From: Distichodus sexfasciatus
Taxonomy: Eukaryota > Chordata > Actinopteri > Characiformes > Distichodontidae
Assembly: GCA_032718565.1 (NCBI GenBank)
Contig: JAVGVS010000001.1
Location: 1,302,001-1,366,000, forward strand
DNA: 64,000 nucleotides
Direction of reading: 5' to 3'
Both the position numbers and the translations under genes were made by a program. Positions 24,405 through 35,260 of this stretch are shown here, one piece after another; the stretch's first letter is position 1, and each line of letters opens with the position of its first letter. The notes under the pieces were generated by a model. It was not told where the DNA came from, ran no database searches, and worked only from the letters and a program-made list of their open reading frames with translations.

Positions 24405-26816
24405 CAGTTCAATGGTCCATTTTGTAAAACAAGTTATACATTTTAGACATAAAATAATTTCAACAAATATTTGAACAAATATAACCATATCCAAAGTTTC
24501 ACAAAATATTTGTGTGGAATAATTAAGATGTCCAGAATTCAACTGCATCTTCAGTACATTTAAACCACATGAGAAAACATGGTTGTAAATCTGTATTTAC
24601 ACTGCTGTTCCATGTACAAACTTTACTAAGGCACCACAGTCAGCACCAGAGTGTGTTTCATTTGTTGTAACGCTGTGTCAGCAGCTCTAGATTGAAAGGC
24701 TTTGAGATGGACAGACAGACCGGACTCCCCAAGGAAGCTTGAGGCCTGACTCGGAGACGCAGCTCCACAGGAGTCCTCTCACTACCACTCTCGCTTTCAC
24801 TCTCTGTGTTTTTCAGTGTGTGAGAGCTGGTGTGTGTCCATGAGAAGCCCATAGACCCTCGCTGGGCTTGTTGCACACTCCATGCATATGCTCCAGTTTC
24901 ACCCGCACGCTCCCAGCAGAACCACCGTGGGGGACGAGGGTTTGTTTTGCCGTCATGCTTTTATAGCGTGTGCAGTCTTATGAAAGGATTTGGCGGAGAG
25001 GTCCAAGACAAAGTTTTCTCCTTTAATTTATTCCCTCACATCCATCCAGGACATCTAAAATCAACAGAATCAAACCTGAATCAGATTCAAAGCTGTCTCC
25101 AAAGCAGTTGTTAAAAATGCAATAACAAGACACTTAATGCTAAAAATTTATTATAGTAAATGAGCAATCTAGTACATATACTGGGTGTCATAAATCCAGA
25201 GCGCAACGTGTCATTCTTACAGATGTAGAATCAAGTAATAAGCTACATTAATAAAGCCTTTATTGCTAGTAGAAACATTATTATTCTGGATTACATGAAC
25301 AGATATTACATGACCAGTTGCATCACTAATCGCATGAAAACACAGCTTCGCATCACAGAGAATTTAGCGAATTTTATGCTGGGCAAACACTGTGTGAGTT
25401 TGTCAATAGTTCTGTAAACCCCTTGCTCAAACTGTACGACTAAACCGCATGCGTTGAAAGGCCGAAGCTCCCAATTTATGTGCGTACACTACACAGGCTG
25501 ATGCTCAGATGTGACCTGACTGCTCACACTACACAACACGTTGCCATGTTTGTACTCTGTAATCTGCTTGCATTTAACTTCCAGTTCTGTGTTCGCGCAC
25601 TCGCTATGACGAAAAACCCACTGAGAATCGGGTGAGTCAGCTCATGGCTCTGCTTCAACAGTGCGATACCCTCACAAGAAGAGACCAGAATTTCAAACAG
25701 GTTTGATTTTCATCCGACCATATAAGTGCAGATCTGGAGCTGGTCGTGAGGAGTTAACCGGTGCTAGTTATCCCATGTATACTACACGATGCATGACGCA
25801 CGATTAAGCTAAAACTCAGGCCCAGCTTTAGCACACAGAAGTACAGGAAGAATAAAATCAGGTTAATACAAACAAAACTTTAATAACACACCAAAACAAA
25901 AAACAAACTACACCATACCAATCACAAAACAGCTTCACTGAAGGCAATAGCAGCCAGGCAAAGACACAGAAGAGAGACAGGCCTAAATGTAGACAGACTC
26001 AGGTGTAATGTATTTTAAATTATCAGGATAGACAAACCGAAATGAGGACAGGGAACATGAGACAAGTTGGCCTTTTGTTCATGGGAGGAGATTGTGACAG
26101 CTACCACTTAAAAACTTTGACCATACAACAGTGTTAAATATTATCATTATTATTACTAGTAGTGGCAGCAGTAGTATGTGATATAACAGCTAGTCTGCCA
26201 AGCTGTGTGCCAGAGTGAAGAACTCATCATTCAAAAAAATGAGAAGAAATGAATAAATATTTTCCTAAAAACATGCTTTGCTCCAATGTGCAAGGGCAGT
26301 AGTGTAGGTTTACTAGACTGCCACAACCCCTAAATCTAAAAAGTTTTCTTTCTGCTGCCAGCCAATTTCAAACTAAGCATAACATTTAATTCAGAGCAAA
26401 GTCAGCAAAGCGAGTTCCTTCTAATTCTTGAATTTAGCTACCAGAGAGAAGTAACAGAACATGGTGTACTGCATGCAACCACGAGCAAAACTGTGTTAAT
26501 GTGAAGTGATATGAAAGCTCAGAGGGTTTCTTCTGTTTCACGAGACGGCCAAAGGCCAGCCGTGCAGGAGCAGGAGGATTTAGAACCACATAAGACCAGT
26601 ATTGATTAAAGTTTGTGTTCGGAAGCCCCAAGGCTGGTGGCTAAATCTCCCAATCAGGGCTGGAGTGTCAGAAAGGATGTGACCAGAGGGTGGAGAAGGG
26701 CTTTTGAAATTCAGGCCAGGGTGAGCAGCACTAATCTCCACCCAGCACACCAGAACCCTCCAGCACTGGAACACATCCAGCAAGTGTGCCATCCCCATAA
26801 ATAAAGTTTCACCATT

Positions 26817-26817
<1 letters not shown>
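24405..26817. other. Non-coding stretch with one transposon-like patch
   Basis: Positions about 25380-25800 look transposon-like. They contain GCTGGGCAAACACTGTGTGAG, repeated CACACTACACA strings, and an ATG-led open string ending in CGG|GTGAGTC near 25633. I could not find terminal repeats. The rest is unique sequence. Confidence 0.3.
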
Positions 26818-26847
<30 letters not shown>

Positions 26848-26848
26848 T
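26818..26848. repeat. Compound (TC)n(AC)n microsatellite
   Basis: A TC run passes directly into an AC run, followed by further AC-rich sequence to about 26920. Confidence 0.9.
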
Positions 26849-26972
26849 ATACACACACAGTGACTCACATTCACAAGCCTCAATATACAGACACACAGAC
26901 ACATGCACACACACATATATTCTACTGATACAGAACATATGTTATATCTGTAAGCACCTATATTTAATCAAT

Positions 26973-27208
26973 TGGGGCAGTTGGTAGCGTAACAGTTAGG
27001 GAGTTGGCATGGTAATCGCAGGGTTGCAGGTTCAAGACCTGGACCGGTAAAGGTTCTCGTGAGCAAGGTAATGTCCCCAAGTACTGCTCCCTGGGTGCTG
27101 CCAAAACAGATCTTCACTGCTCCTTTACGGATTTGTCAAATGCAGAGGTCACATTTTGTTGTGGTGAACTGTGTGCTGTGCTGGGTTCACAATGACAAAT
27201 AATCACTG
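26973..27208 (+). mobile_element. tRNA-derived SINE, family B, best copy
   Basis: Head GGGGCAGTTGGTAGCGTAAC has an A-box-like core. GGTTGCAGGTTCAAGACCTG carries the B box (GGTTCAAGACC). The body has CCAAGTACTGCTCCCTGGG and CAAATGCAGAGGTCACATTT, and the tail is CACAATGACAAATAATCACT. The family is widespread in teleosts. It lies tail to tail with the copy at 27241-27350, with only 32 bases between, so the two could pair into a hairpin if transcribed together. Confidence 0.8.
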
Positions 27209-27240
27209 ACTTACACTGTCTTATGTACAATTCACTTAAA

Positions 27241-27350
27241 GTGAGTGATTATTTGTCATTGTGAACACAGCATAGCACAGAGTGCACCACAAACCGGCAA
27301 CCTTCTGATCATTGGGCGAACTTCCTAACCGTTACTCTACCAACTGCCCC
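27241..27350 (-). mobile_element. SINE family B with internal deletion, inverted partner
   Basis: Minus-oriented copy. From the left the tail module (GTGAGTGATTATTTGTCATT) runs to ...GTGCACCACAAA, then jumps straight to the head module (CCGGCAACCTTCTGATC...CCAACTGCCCCAA). The middle of the element is deleted. The outer flanks of this and the 26973 copy are both TTAAT-rich next to the GGGGCAGTTGGTAG end. Confidence 0.75.
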
Positions 27351-27903
27351 AATTTAATTTAATTTTACGTAATTGCAAGATAAAACTTTTTTAAACCCAA
27401 TTAAATAAAGCAAATTAAACCAGAAAGAAAACCTTTTTAGTCTTCAAAATAAAATGCGCAACACAATCCTGGTCTCAACAATGCCTATTTTTCATTTCCA
27501 TAATTTATTATTTATTTATTTTGCTAGAGACAAGGTGGTGACCTTCACTGGGGGTCAGTGTAGGGACCTCAATTTGGTCAGTAAACGGGAACCACAACAT
27601 ACACACTCTCACATCTGCCTTTTCACAGCCTCTTTCTCTTCCTCCCCAGGCAGCCACACAAAGAGTGCAGTCATTTTTCCAGCAGCTCGACTGTACCCAT
27701 GATTGCTTATAAATAAAGAAGCCAGCACAAGAGAAGTGGGGGAAGAGAAGAGGAAGATGATGGTAATAACACAACTAAACCGAAATAAGAGGTAAACATC
27801 CTGCCCATAACCACCACTATTATTACTGAATGGGCATAGCAGTGTGCTCTGCAATTTCTTACTTCTTCTGGAAGTGCTTTGAACTATAAATCACTGGGCT
27901 GAA

Positions 27904-27904
<1 letters not shown>

Positions 27905-27948
<44 letters not shown>

Positions 27949-27961
27949 AAGAAAGAAAGAA

Positions 27962-27992
<31 letters not shown>
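27905..27992. repeat. Compound (GT)n(GA)n microsatellite
   Basis: GT run, GA run, short AAAG run, then GA again. This strong polypurine tract is responsible for the spurious low-complexity open frames across it. Confidence 0.95.
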
Positions 27993-30504
27993 CATGTGTA
28001 TGTGCATGCTTGTGTGTACGCACGTCAGAACAGACCTTGTGTAATTGCGCGGGCTGGAAATGTCACTGGTTACAGCTCTCCCGCTGTACCTCATAAAACA
28101 CGCACATCAAAGTGTAGCCGATCTCGCATCAAAGCACAGAGGCATGCATATTCCACCATTCAAATCAAAAGCATCACCACAGTGACCCCTGCGACCTTCA
28201 CACGCTCTGTTCCGTGGCGAAGCGATCATTAAAGAAATAAACCGCCAAAACCAGATCATCAAAGGGGTCCCACCTGCCTAGAAGGCAGGGAAAGACTCAC
28301 CTTTGAATTCACCAGACTCTGTCCCTAAATTCTTTTATACATTTCACTCACAAACTCATAATTCAATGTGGCTCTTGCTCATTGCCAAGCGGTCCTGTTC
28401 TATTATCTCTAACAAACAGTCGTTTTACAAGATTTATTCGGCTTGCCTCTGGTGTGTTACATCACACACATACGCACATCTTACGTGTCTTGAGCGAGTC
28501 CGACGGAAGAGAGGACCAGCTTCTGCCCCAGATACCGCCAACAATGCCCCCCATCGTGTAAAAGGCTGACACACGGCTCACTCAGGCAGGAGCAATAAAT
28601 TCAGTGCCGACATAAAGGAGAGGGCTGGTTCCTGAGACCCATCAATGCATCAGAAACACGGCCATGAATGTAGACACACAGATACACAGCTTCCTCTAAA
28701 CAAGAAAGAATGGCACTTTCTTCTCTCTGTTTATTCAACCCCAAGACATCTGTGCCTGCAATAGCTTCTTTCTTCAAAACTCTCATTCAAGCCCACCTGT
28801 TCTCATAGCATCTCAAACATCCCCTTTCTAACATCTGTCTTCTCTTTTGTTCTCCAGATCTGTCTTTTCTCTTCCTTTATTGCATAAGGCATCCTTTTTT
28901 TGAGAAAGATACCAAAACAATAAAACATTTGGTTTTGGTTTAGATTTAAGCTTAAGCTTTAAGCAAACTTCCACTGATTAAGATTCCTGGAGTTTAAGCA
29001 AATAGTTTGGCATTAAAAAAATCTGCTTTAAATATATATTTTTGAGCTTCCCTCAATGTACTGGCTTTCTCAAGAGATTTGCAGTGGAATTTTGTGGTTA
29101 ACATCAGCATTATGGGTTTGGAATTAGCATTTTGGGTTGGCATTATGCCAATTTATTACCATTTTAAAGACCCAGATTCCATTACATTTCACCTCTAAAA
29201 TGGGTTCAGTTAAGAAGTGCATCCCGTTAATAGTTAGTATTCACGATTTGTAAACCCTTAAGCACTACCTCAGACTTATGCACCATGAGATGGAGGAAAG
29301 CTCCACAGGTGTTGGAATGTGCCCACATACATTTCTGATTAAAGCCTAATCTCTTTATGAGGGTCTAATAACGGAGTCTAATACCAGCTCAAGCTTTCAC
29401 ATCTGTAAGCTCATTTAGCGGCAAAACAGCAGGACGTAAGGGGATGACTCCTCCAAACTGTAAATAAGTCATCTTTGTGAAATGCAGTGTGTTTGACTTC
29501 CATTGTATGTGGAGGACACACACTTCTGCCCATGCTGCTGCTGCTTATAGCTCATGAAGCCACAGCCCAGCCTCCATTATGCACATTATGCAGCACATAT
29601 ATTATTCATGAGGTGTAATGGGTTGAAACAGATTTGGTGCTCTGCCCCTCTGTCATTTCAATTCAGTTTCCTCAAAAAATAATTAGCATGGTCTGCGGAT
29701 GGGTTTGCAGCAAGCTGTTATAGGCAAAGACTGGCACGCACTAAAACACACACATGTTGACACACACACAAGCATACAGAGTCACACACACACTTTCTGC
29801 CTTTTGCTAGTTCCCGCCAGTAGCCTCAGGTCATTCTCAGTGGCTGACATGCCATTAAAACTGTGCCTGCACTAATTACGTGCATCGTTTAAACAGCCCA
29901 GACGCTCTCTTGCTGCCTTTTTCTCTTCCCTCAGCTTCCAGCCCAGAAGGCTGTTTACTCGCAACATCTCCATGGAAACCAAGAGATGTGCAAGCTCCCT
30001 CAGAAGAGCCTTGGAAAGAGGCAAACCGTTCTTTTATAGTCACAAGAAGAAGCTGTGGGAGGCTCTGAATTTAGCCTTCCATTTCAGCTTTAATAAAGTA
30101 ACTCGGTAGATTTGTGTTTTTAATGGTGAAGAATCTGTGCTGTAGCATCGTTGCCACCAAATACCTAATGTTACAGTACACTGTGTCTTAATCTGCTGGC
30201 AATTCACTACTTAATTAGAAGACTTGGTCAAACCTGCAGTAAATACTGAAAGTCAAAAAAGGGGCTCAACTTAAATTGCAAATATTCAAAATTAAGGCTT
30301 GTTTACATTTTGCATTAGCGTGCATCTTAAGTGACACAGGGTGCACCGAGGAGGGATTACCAAAGTGGGCCGAACATGACCACATTCTTTTAGAGTGTGA
30401 TGAAGTGTGCTGGGCCACATTAAAGCACAGAATTCGCGAGATTATGTACTTGTCTACATGCCAATGATCTCTGAAATTCTGAAGTTTCCAAAGTCTGTTT
30501 TAAG
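27993..30504. other. Non-coding stretch, possible enhancer at 29.5-29.7 kb
   Basis: No exon supported. Positions about 29500-29720 are high-complexity and repeat-free, with ATTATTCATGAGG and AAATAATTAGCATGG motifs like those in conserved non-coding elements. Positions 30276-30467 encode, in one frame, the string HDHILLEC, like the H-x-L-L-x-C end motif of LINE reverse transcriptases, but the match is too short to call. Confidence 0.3.
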
Positions 30505-30560
30505 TTTATATTTACATTTACAGCATTTAGCAGACACTCTTTAATTTTCCTAATTTCAGG
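30505..30560 (+). repeat. Family C 5' fragment
   Basis: ATTTACATTTACAGCATTTAGCAGACACTC is the diagnostic beginning of the common teleost module seen in reverse at 8906-8950. It decays after about 50 bases. Confidence 0.6.
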
Positions 30561-30800
30561 GACAGTCTGTTAAAAACAATGTGATTTGGTCTTAGCTAAC
30601 ATAAATTAAGAACATGTTTATTTGTATGTACAGCAGAAAGGAGGTAGACCTTATCACATATATTTATAGTGGCAGGAGTGAACTGACAAATGTAAAGTTG
30701 CCCACTTGTGGTTGGATGACCCATGGCTTATGCTAATACCTGGTGTGAAGAGACCCTAACTCATTAAAGCACTGTTATGACAAGGTAAATTAAGGAATAA

Positions 30801-31042
30801 AGTGACTGATTATTTGTCATTGTGAAAACACCACAGCACAGCACACAGTGCACAACAGTGAAATGTGACCTCTGCATTTGACCAATCCATGAAGTAGCAA
30901 TGGGCAGCTGATGTGCAGGGCAGGGGAAGCAATGCTTGGGGATGGTGCTTTGTCATGAGTACCTTACTGGTCAAAGACTTGAAGAAGTGACCCTCTGATC
31001 ATGGGGCCAACTCCCTAACGTTACACTACCAACCACTTTAAG
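30801..31042 (-). mobile_element. tRNA-derived SINE, family B
   Basis: Begins at the tail (GACTGATTATTTGTCATTG), runs through TGAAATGTGACCTCTGCATT, and ends at the degenerate head (CTCCCTAACGTTACACTACC). It is the longest family B copy on the minus strand. Its B box region is degenerate. Confidence 0.75.
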
Positions 31043-32718
31043 AAATTCATAGTTGAACATAGCCCATCTGTAAGAAAACAAGAATTGATTATGATAAATA
31101 ATAACCAGGATGAATTAAAATGTAAACAAATATTTGAAAACAATATTTTTTGCTGGATGTGCAATATATGAGGGTTTTGTTATAGCTGAGGATCCAGTTA
31201 ATAGCTGGAGTGACGTTTGTGATGTACAGTTATTGAAGTAAGAAGAGATGGTTTATTTATAACTGACCACAAAGTAAAAGATAATTTTTCTGCTAAAAAA
31301 TTCTGTCAAAACTAGTAGCAGTGGTAGCAGCTCTTAATGTGTTCTTGCTGGTCGAAGATTAAAGTAGATAAGAATGTTTGATATTGTTTTCAAAGTTGTT
31401 TATTTCATCACAAACTCACACACACAAACTGTACAGGGTAACATTTGAATGGCAGGCATTAACCGTACATCAATCAGGACGGTGATTCCAACAAAGTGGT
31501 TGTGAGTGTATATCAGTCAAGGGCAGCAAAACGATAAACCGTCAAGACGAGCAATATTCCTGATGGAGGAGCTGAAATGAGCTCTCTCAAAAAGCCTTTC
31601 AAATGAACTGCAATTAGAAAATGTGTCAGAAGATGCTGATACTTGTTTTCTCATTCAATTATGAAAGCCATCACTCAATGCAAACTTATTTGCTCCAGGG
31701 ATTGCAATAATTATGTGGTATTAGAGTATTAGTGGGGGAAAAATACATTAATTTTGGCAGAGGCTGAAAATTGCGTCCATAATTATCTGTTCTTGTTTAA
31801 TGTGAAGTGCTACTTTTAATTTCGGCATTCAGCTAGTATTTCATCACTCTTATCTGAATTTCAGCAATCAAATATATCCTGAGGTTCTCCCTTTACAGAA
31901 ATGGTTGCCCATCTGTAGAACGCTAAATAACTAAGAGTCAGGACCCCTATTAAAACTGACTAAAATCAGTTAAGCTATACAAGGATGCTAAACCAAGAAA
32001 TAATGTTTGGTTCCTTCTAAGCTCATATTTATGAGGGACAGAAAGAGAATGGAGAGATGGGAAATCTTTACTTAAGAGGTGACTGCTGTATGAAGGGTCA
32101 GTGAGCTGGATGCATTTAAAATCCTCTCTGTATTTTGACCTTCACTCATCAGATAAGTCCTTTCTTTGAGCCACATCTTCCCTACATCCTTATTTTCTCC
32201 AAGATGGACGAAATACGATAACTGCCTAGAAAATGCATTTCCAAACTAATTTTGTTTCAAGCAATTAGAGGCACACTTTAGACTTTTATCCACTGCAAGG
32301 AACTGCAAGCTTGCTCCAGAGTAATGCAATCCTCCACATCTCAAACCATGTACAACCTTCATGAGAATGTGGGGCCCGTTTGCTGCAGAGCAATTAGTCA
32401 TGTTGATGATTATGCACACAGAGCTCTTTGGGACGTTAACTTCAAATAGATTAAATTAGCGCTCACCATCACTGTATTGTAGTAGGGAGGGGATCAATAA
32501 AACACTGGCTTAATTGCCAGAGAAGGTAGGATATTAGCTGGAAGACACTATATTTCTGCTGAATATTTGAAATGGATCTGCCTGCCTCATGCATCAAGTC
32601 TGGCGCTTAGAGAATTTGTTTTATTTTACTTTTCACTTAGTGTCATGTGTGACAAGGGCTAGCTCTTTTAGATTTAATTTTCCATCCCTTAATGACAAAT
32701 ACTTACAGATGCTTACTG
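31043..32718. other. Non-coding stretch with two enhancer-like blocks
   Basis: Positions about 31590-31880 and 32230-32560 are repeat-free with many CAATTA/TAATTA cores (for example GCAATAATTATGTGG near 31706, GAGCAATTAGTCATG near 32388). They look like candidate conserved non-coding elements. Nothing coding was seen. Confidence 0.25.
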
Positions 32719-32727
32719 TATGTACAA

Positions 32728-33072
32728 CATTTATTCATTCATTCATTATCCTAACTGCTTAATCCCAACCAGAGTCGCGGGGGACTGGATCCTATCCCGA
32801 CAACTTACGGGCGCACAGTGGGGACTAACCCTGCACAGGTGCCAGCACACCGCAGGACACATACACTCACACAATTATACTCTCACTGACACCTTAAGGG
32901 GGCAAATTTAGTCACCAATTAACCTACAGTGCATACTTTTGGACTGTTGAAGGAAACCGGAACACACAATGGACACCCACACATAAAGGCCCTACGGCCG
33001 AACCGGAGATCAATCCCAGGACCTTCTCGCTGTGAGGCGGCAGCTCTAACCACTGCGCCACCGTGCTGCCCT
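32728..33072 (-). mobile_element. SINE family A, full length with target duplication
   Basis: Minus-oriented: the (TTCA)n tail lies at the left (about 32730-32747) and the head reads GGGCAGCACGGTGGCGCAGTG on the minus strand at the right. A perfect 9-bp duplication TATGTACAA flanks it (32719-32727 and 33073-33081). The B box is degenerate. It shares the body and tail of the 24028 copy. Confidence 0.85.
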
Positions 33073-33081
33073 TATGTACAA

Positions 33082-34257
33082 GATATTTGCTATATTTGCT
33101 TATATTTTGGTCTCCATAATTTCAATTATTTAAAGCCATATTTAAAGCATCTAGAGATGCTTTTAATTTATCATCAGCAAAGTGGCTCTTTAAAGTAAAT
33201 TCAGATAAAAACATGTTAGTCCTTCAGTTCTTGGTTGAATATGGAAAAAGGGACAAAAACATCTCTAAAGTAAAATAAATGAGTAGACTACTTTGGTGTT
33301 CACACGCTGAAAGCAAATTAATCTCCCTTTTGACCTCCCTGTGTCTTTTGTTGTTGGAGTTTTTTTCCTCCCCTGCTGGGCTGTCGGCCTGTCAGGTACA
33401 CGCTCCTCCACAGGCAAGGTGAGTCCAGATCGTCAGGCAGCATAAGGGTCTGCTCAAGGCGGCGTGAGGGGCCTACTAATGGGGACCTTTGATCTCAGAG
33501 GAAGTCCACTTTGCAGACTACAGAGGCTGTCAGTGTCAAAACTTCTCAAACTCAACCATTTTTATTCCATGCTAGCGAGAGTGTAATTATGCAGACAGGG
33601 GAACAGATTGTGGGCCAACATTCTTACACTGATATGCTTGATATGCATGGGTTGGGAGCTGGGAGGTGGAGCCTGTTGACAAGTATGAAGGGATCCGTCA
33701 AATTTGCCATCGCTCTTTTGCTGTAGGTTGGAACGAAAGACACACCTGAAGGAGAATCAGGTGGAGGGAGTAAATGAATCTGCTTTCACACATGCAAAAT
33801 GTACTGTGGGCATTGGAAATGCTGGGGGCAAATGCAAATCCAGATGCACAAGGAACTTTTTGACCTCACTGTCTAATTTGTTCCAGAAGGATCCTTAGCC
33901 TCTTACCTTCTTCTAAAGAGAGACAGTCTGAACAACAGCACTTGCTTTGTTTGAGGTTATTCATCAGGCTTTTAAACAAAGAGAGCAAATCGCATGTAGA
34001 CGGGAATCGATTGTGTCTAACTACAACACAAAATAGCAGCTCATTTCCTCAAATATTCAGGAGTGTAACTTTGGATTGTACATTTGGGATTTGGGGTATA
34101 TGTCTTCACTCATTTTTCAAAATATTATTATTTTGGGTTGTTGTTTTGGCTAAATTGTTAGGGGTTTATAATCCTAATCTCCCAGTAATTTATGCCAATG
34201 CATATGTCACACCACCCTTTCCCAAAGATATAAGGACAAGCAACCATCAATCAGAGG
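33082..34257. other. Non-coding stretch, no gene seen
   Basis: Unique sequence. Open frames at 33511-34304 are short and have no splice context or family resemblance. Confidence 0.35.
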
Positions 34258-34460
34258 ATTGGACAGGACATTTATACAGCGCCCTCAGAGCAGTTAGCAG
34301 TTAAGAGCAAGGCTCAAGGTCTCAGCAGAGGTAGATTAGGACAGAAGTGACCTCTCAGGCTACAGGTGCAGTCAGGTTAATACCCCCATTTAGGGGGTTT
34401 GAGCTCACAACAGAAACAGAGACCATCAGATCACTTAGCTTGTACCACCACGAGAGAATG
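34258..34460 (+). repeat. Probable family C copy, diverged
   Basis: GGACATTTATACAGCGCCCTC followed by TTAAGAGCAAGGCTCAAGG resembles the family C layout, then a stretch ending in CTTAGCTTGTACCACCACGAG. Diverged from the other copies. Confidence 0.4.
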
Positions 34461-35047
34461 TATTTTAGAACGCTGTCAGGTGGTCGGATAAAAGAGGCAT
34501 ATTTGCATTGGCTGAGCCCTGAGGTAGTGTTTGGAGAGGCTCCTCTCTGCTGGGTCAGACACTGCCCCAGTCTATAAATAAACAACAAACCTCCCAGCAA
34601 GCAGCCAACTCCGCCAAACAGCCCTCAGACTCAGACAGTTGAATTAGAGACCCACCCTCAGGATCTAAAGGAAAGCAGAAAGGGAGGGGGAGAAGAACAA
34701 TGGCGAGGGAGAGACTGGTGACCTGTATCCCCTTGAGACAGAGCTAAATCGCAGAGCGTTAAGAGGTGATGCAGGGGGTTGCGGAGACATGCTGGCACTG
34801 TAAAAGCAGGTGAGAACAGGTCAGAGAACATGGCATTTTTCACCTGAATGAACAGCATAATGCAGGTCACTAAGAAGGTTGCCTATATATGACCAGGCAG
34901 GAATGCAAGTAATTTCTGATAAAATGTTACACATATGATCAAAAACGGTGAATTGTGACAAAAAATCACTCAAACACACCTTGTTTCATAATGTTTCATT
35001 CTGCTAGCTAAGAGAAATTTCTGCAAACTTTGTGATTCTAAGGGTCT
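34461..35047. other. Non-coding stretch, no gene seen
   Basis: Unique sequence, slightly GC-richer, with no supported exon. Confidence 0.35.
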
Positions 35048-35260
35048 GGGCGGCACGTTGGCGCAGGAATTAGCGCTGCTGCCTCACAGCAAGAAGGTCT
35101 GGGGTTCAATCCCCAGGTCAGGTGGAGTTCTGTGTGGAGTTGGTGTGCTTTCCCCATGTCTGCATAGGTTTTCTCCAGGTGCGTCAGGTTTCCTTCTACT
35201 ATCCAAAAGGACAGTTAGGTTGATTGGTTCCCGTAAAGTTTGCCAGGTGTGACTGTGTGT
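35048..35260 (+). mobile_element. SINE family A, diverged 3' end
   Basis: Head GGGCGGCACGTTGGCGCAGG with A box, GGGGTTCAATCCCC as B box, then CTGTGTGGAGTTGGTGTGC. After about 35230 it departs from the other copies and no ATGA tail is present, so the 3' part is replaced or very old. Confidence 0.75.

Noticed and set aside
26973..27055. A genuine tRNA gene at 27.0 kb
   Set aside because: A- and B-box-like motifs are present, but no cloverleaf with a paired acceptor stem could be made, and the sequence continues into a repeated SINE body found several times in the window.
27891..28232. Arg/Glu and Leu/Ser-rich frames near 27.9-28.2 kb
   Set aside because: Translations of the (GT)n(GA)n microsatellite.
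28270..28400. Minus-strand exon ending in AAAG|GTGAGTC near 28298
   Set aside because: Only a 24-base open stretch behind a poor acceptor.
29940..30110. Coding exon after the TTTTTCTCTTCCCTCAG acceptor near 29933
   Set aside because: The acceptor looks good and one frame stays open for about 50 codons, but no donor follows before the stop and the peptide matches nothing known.
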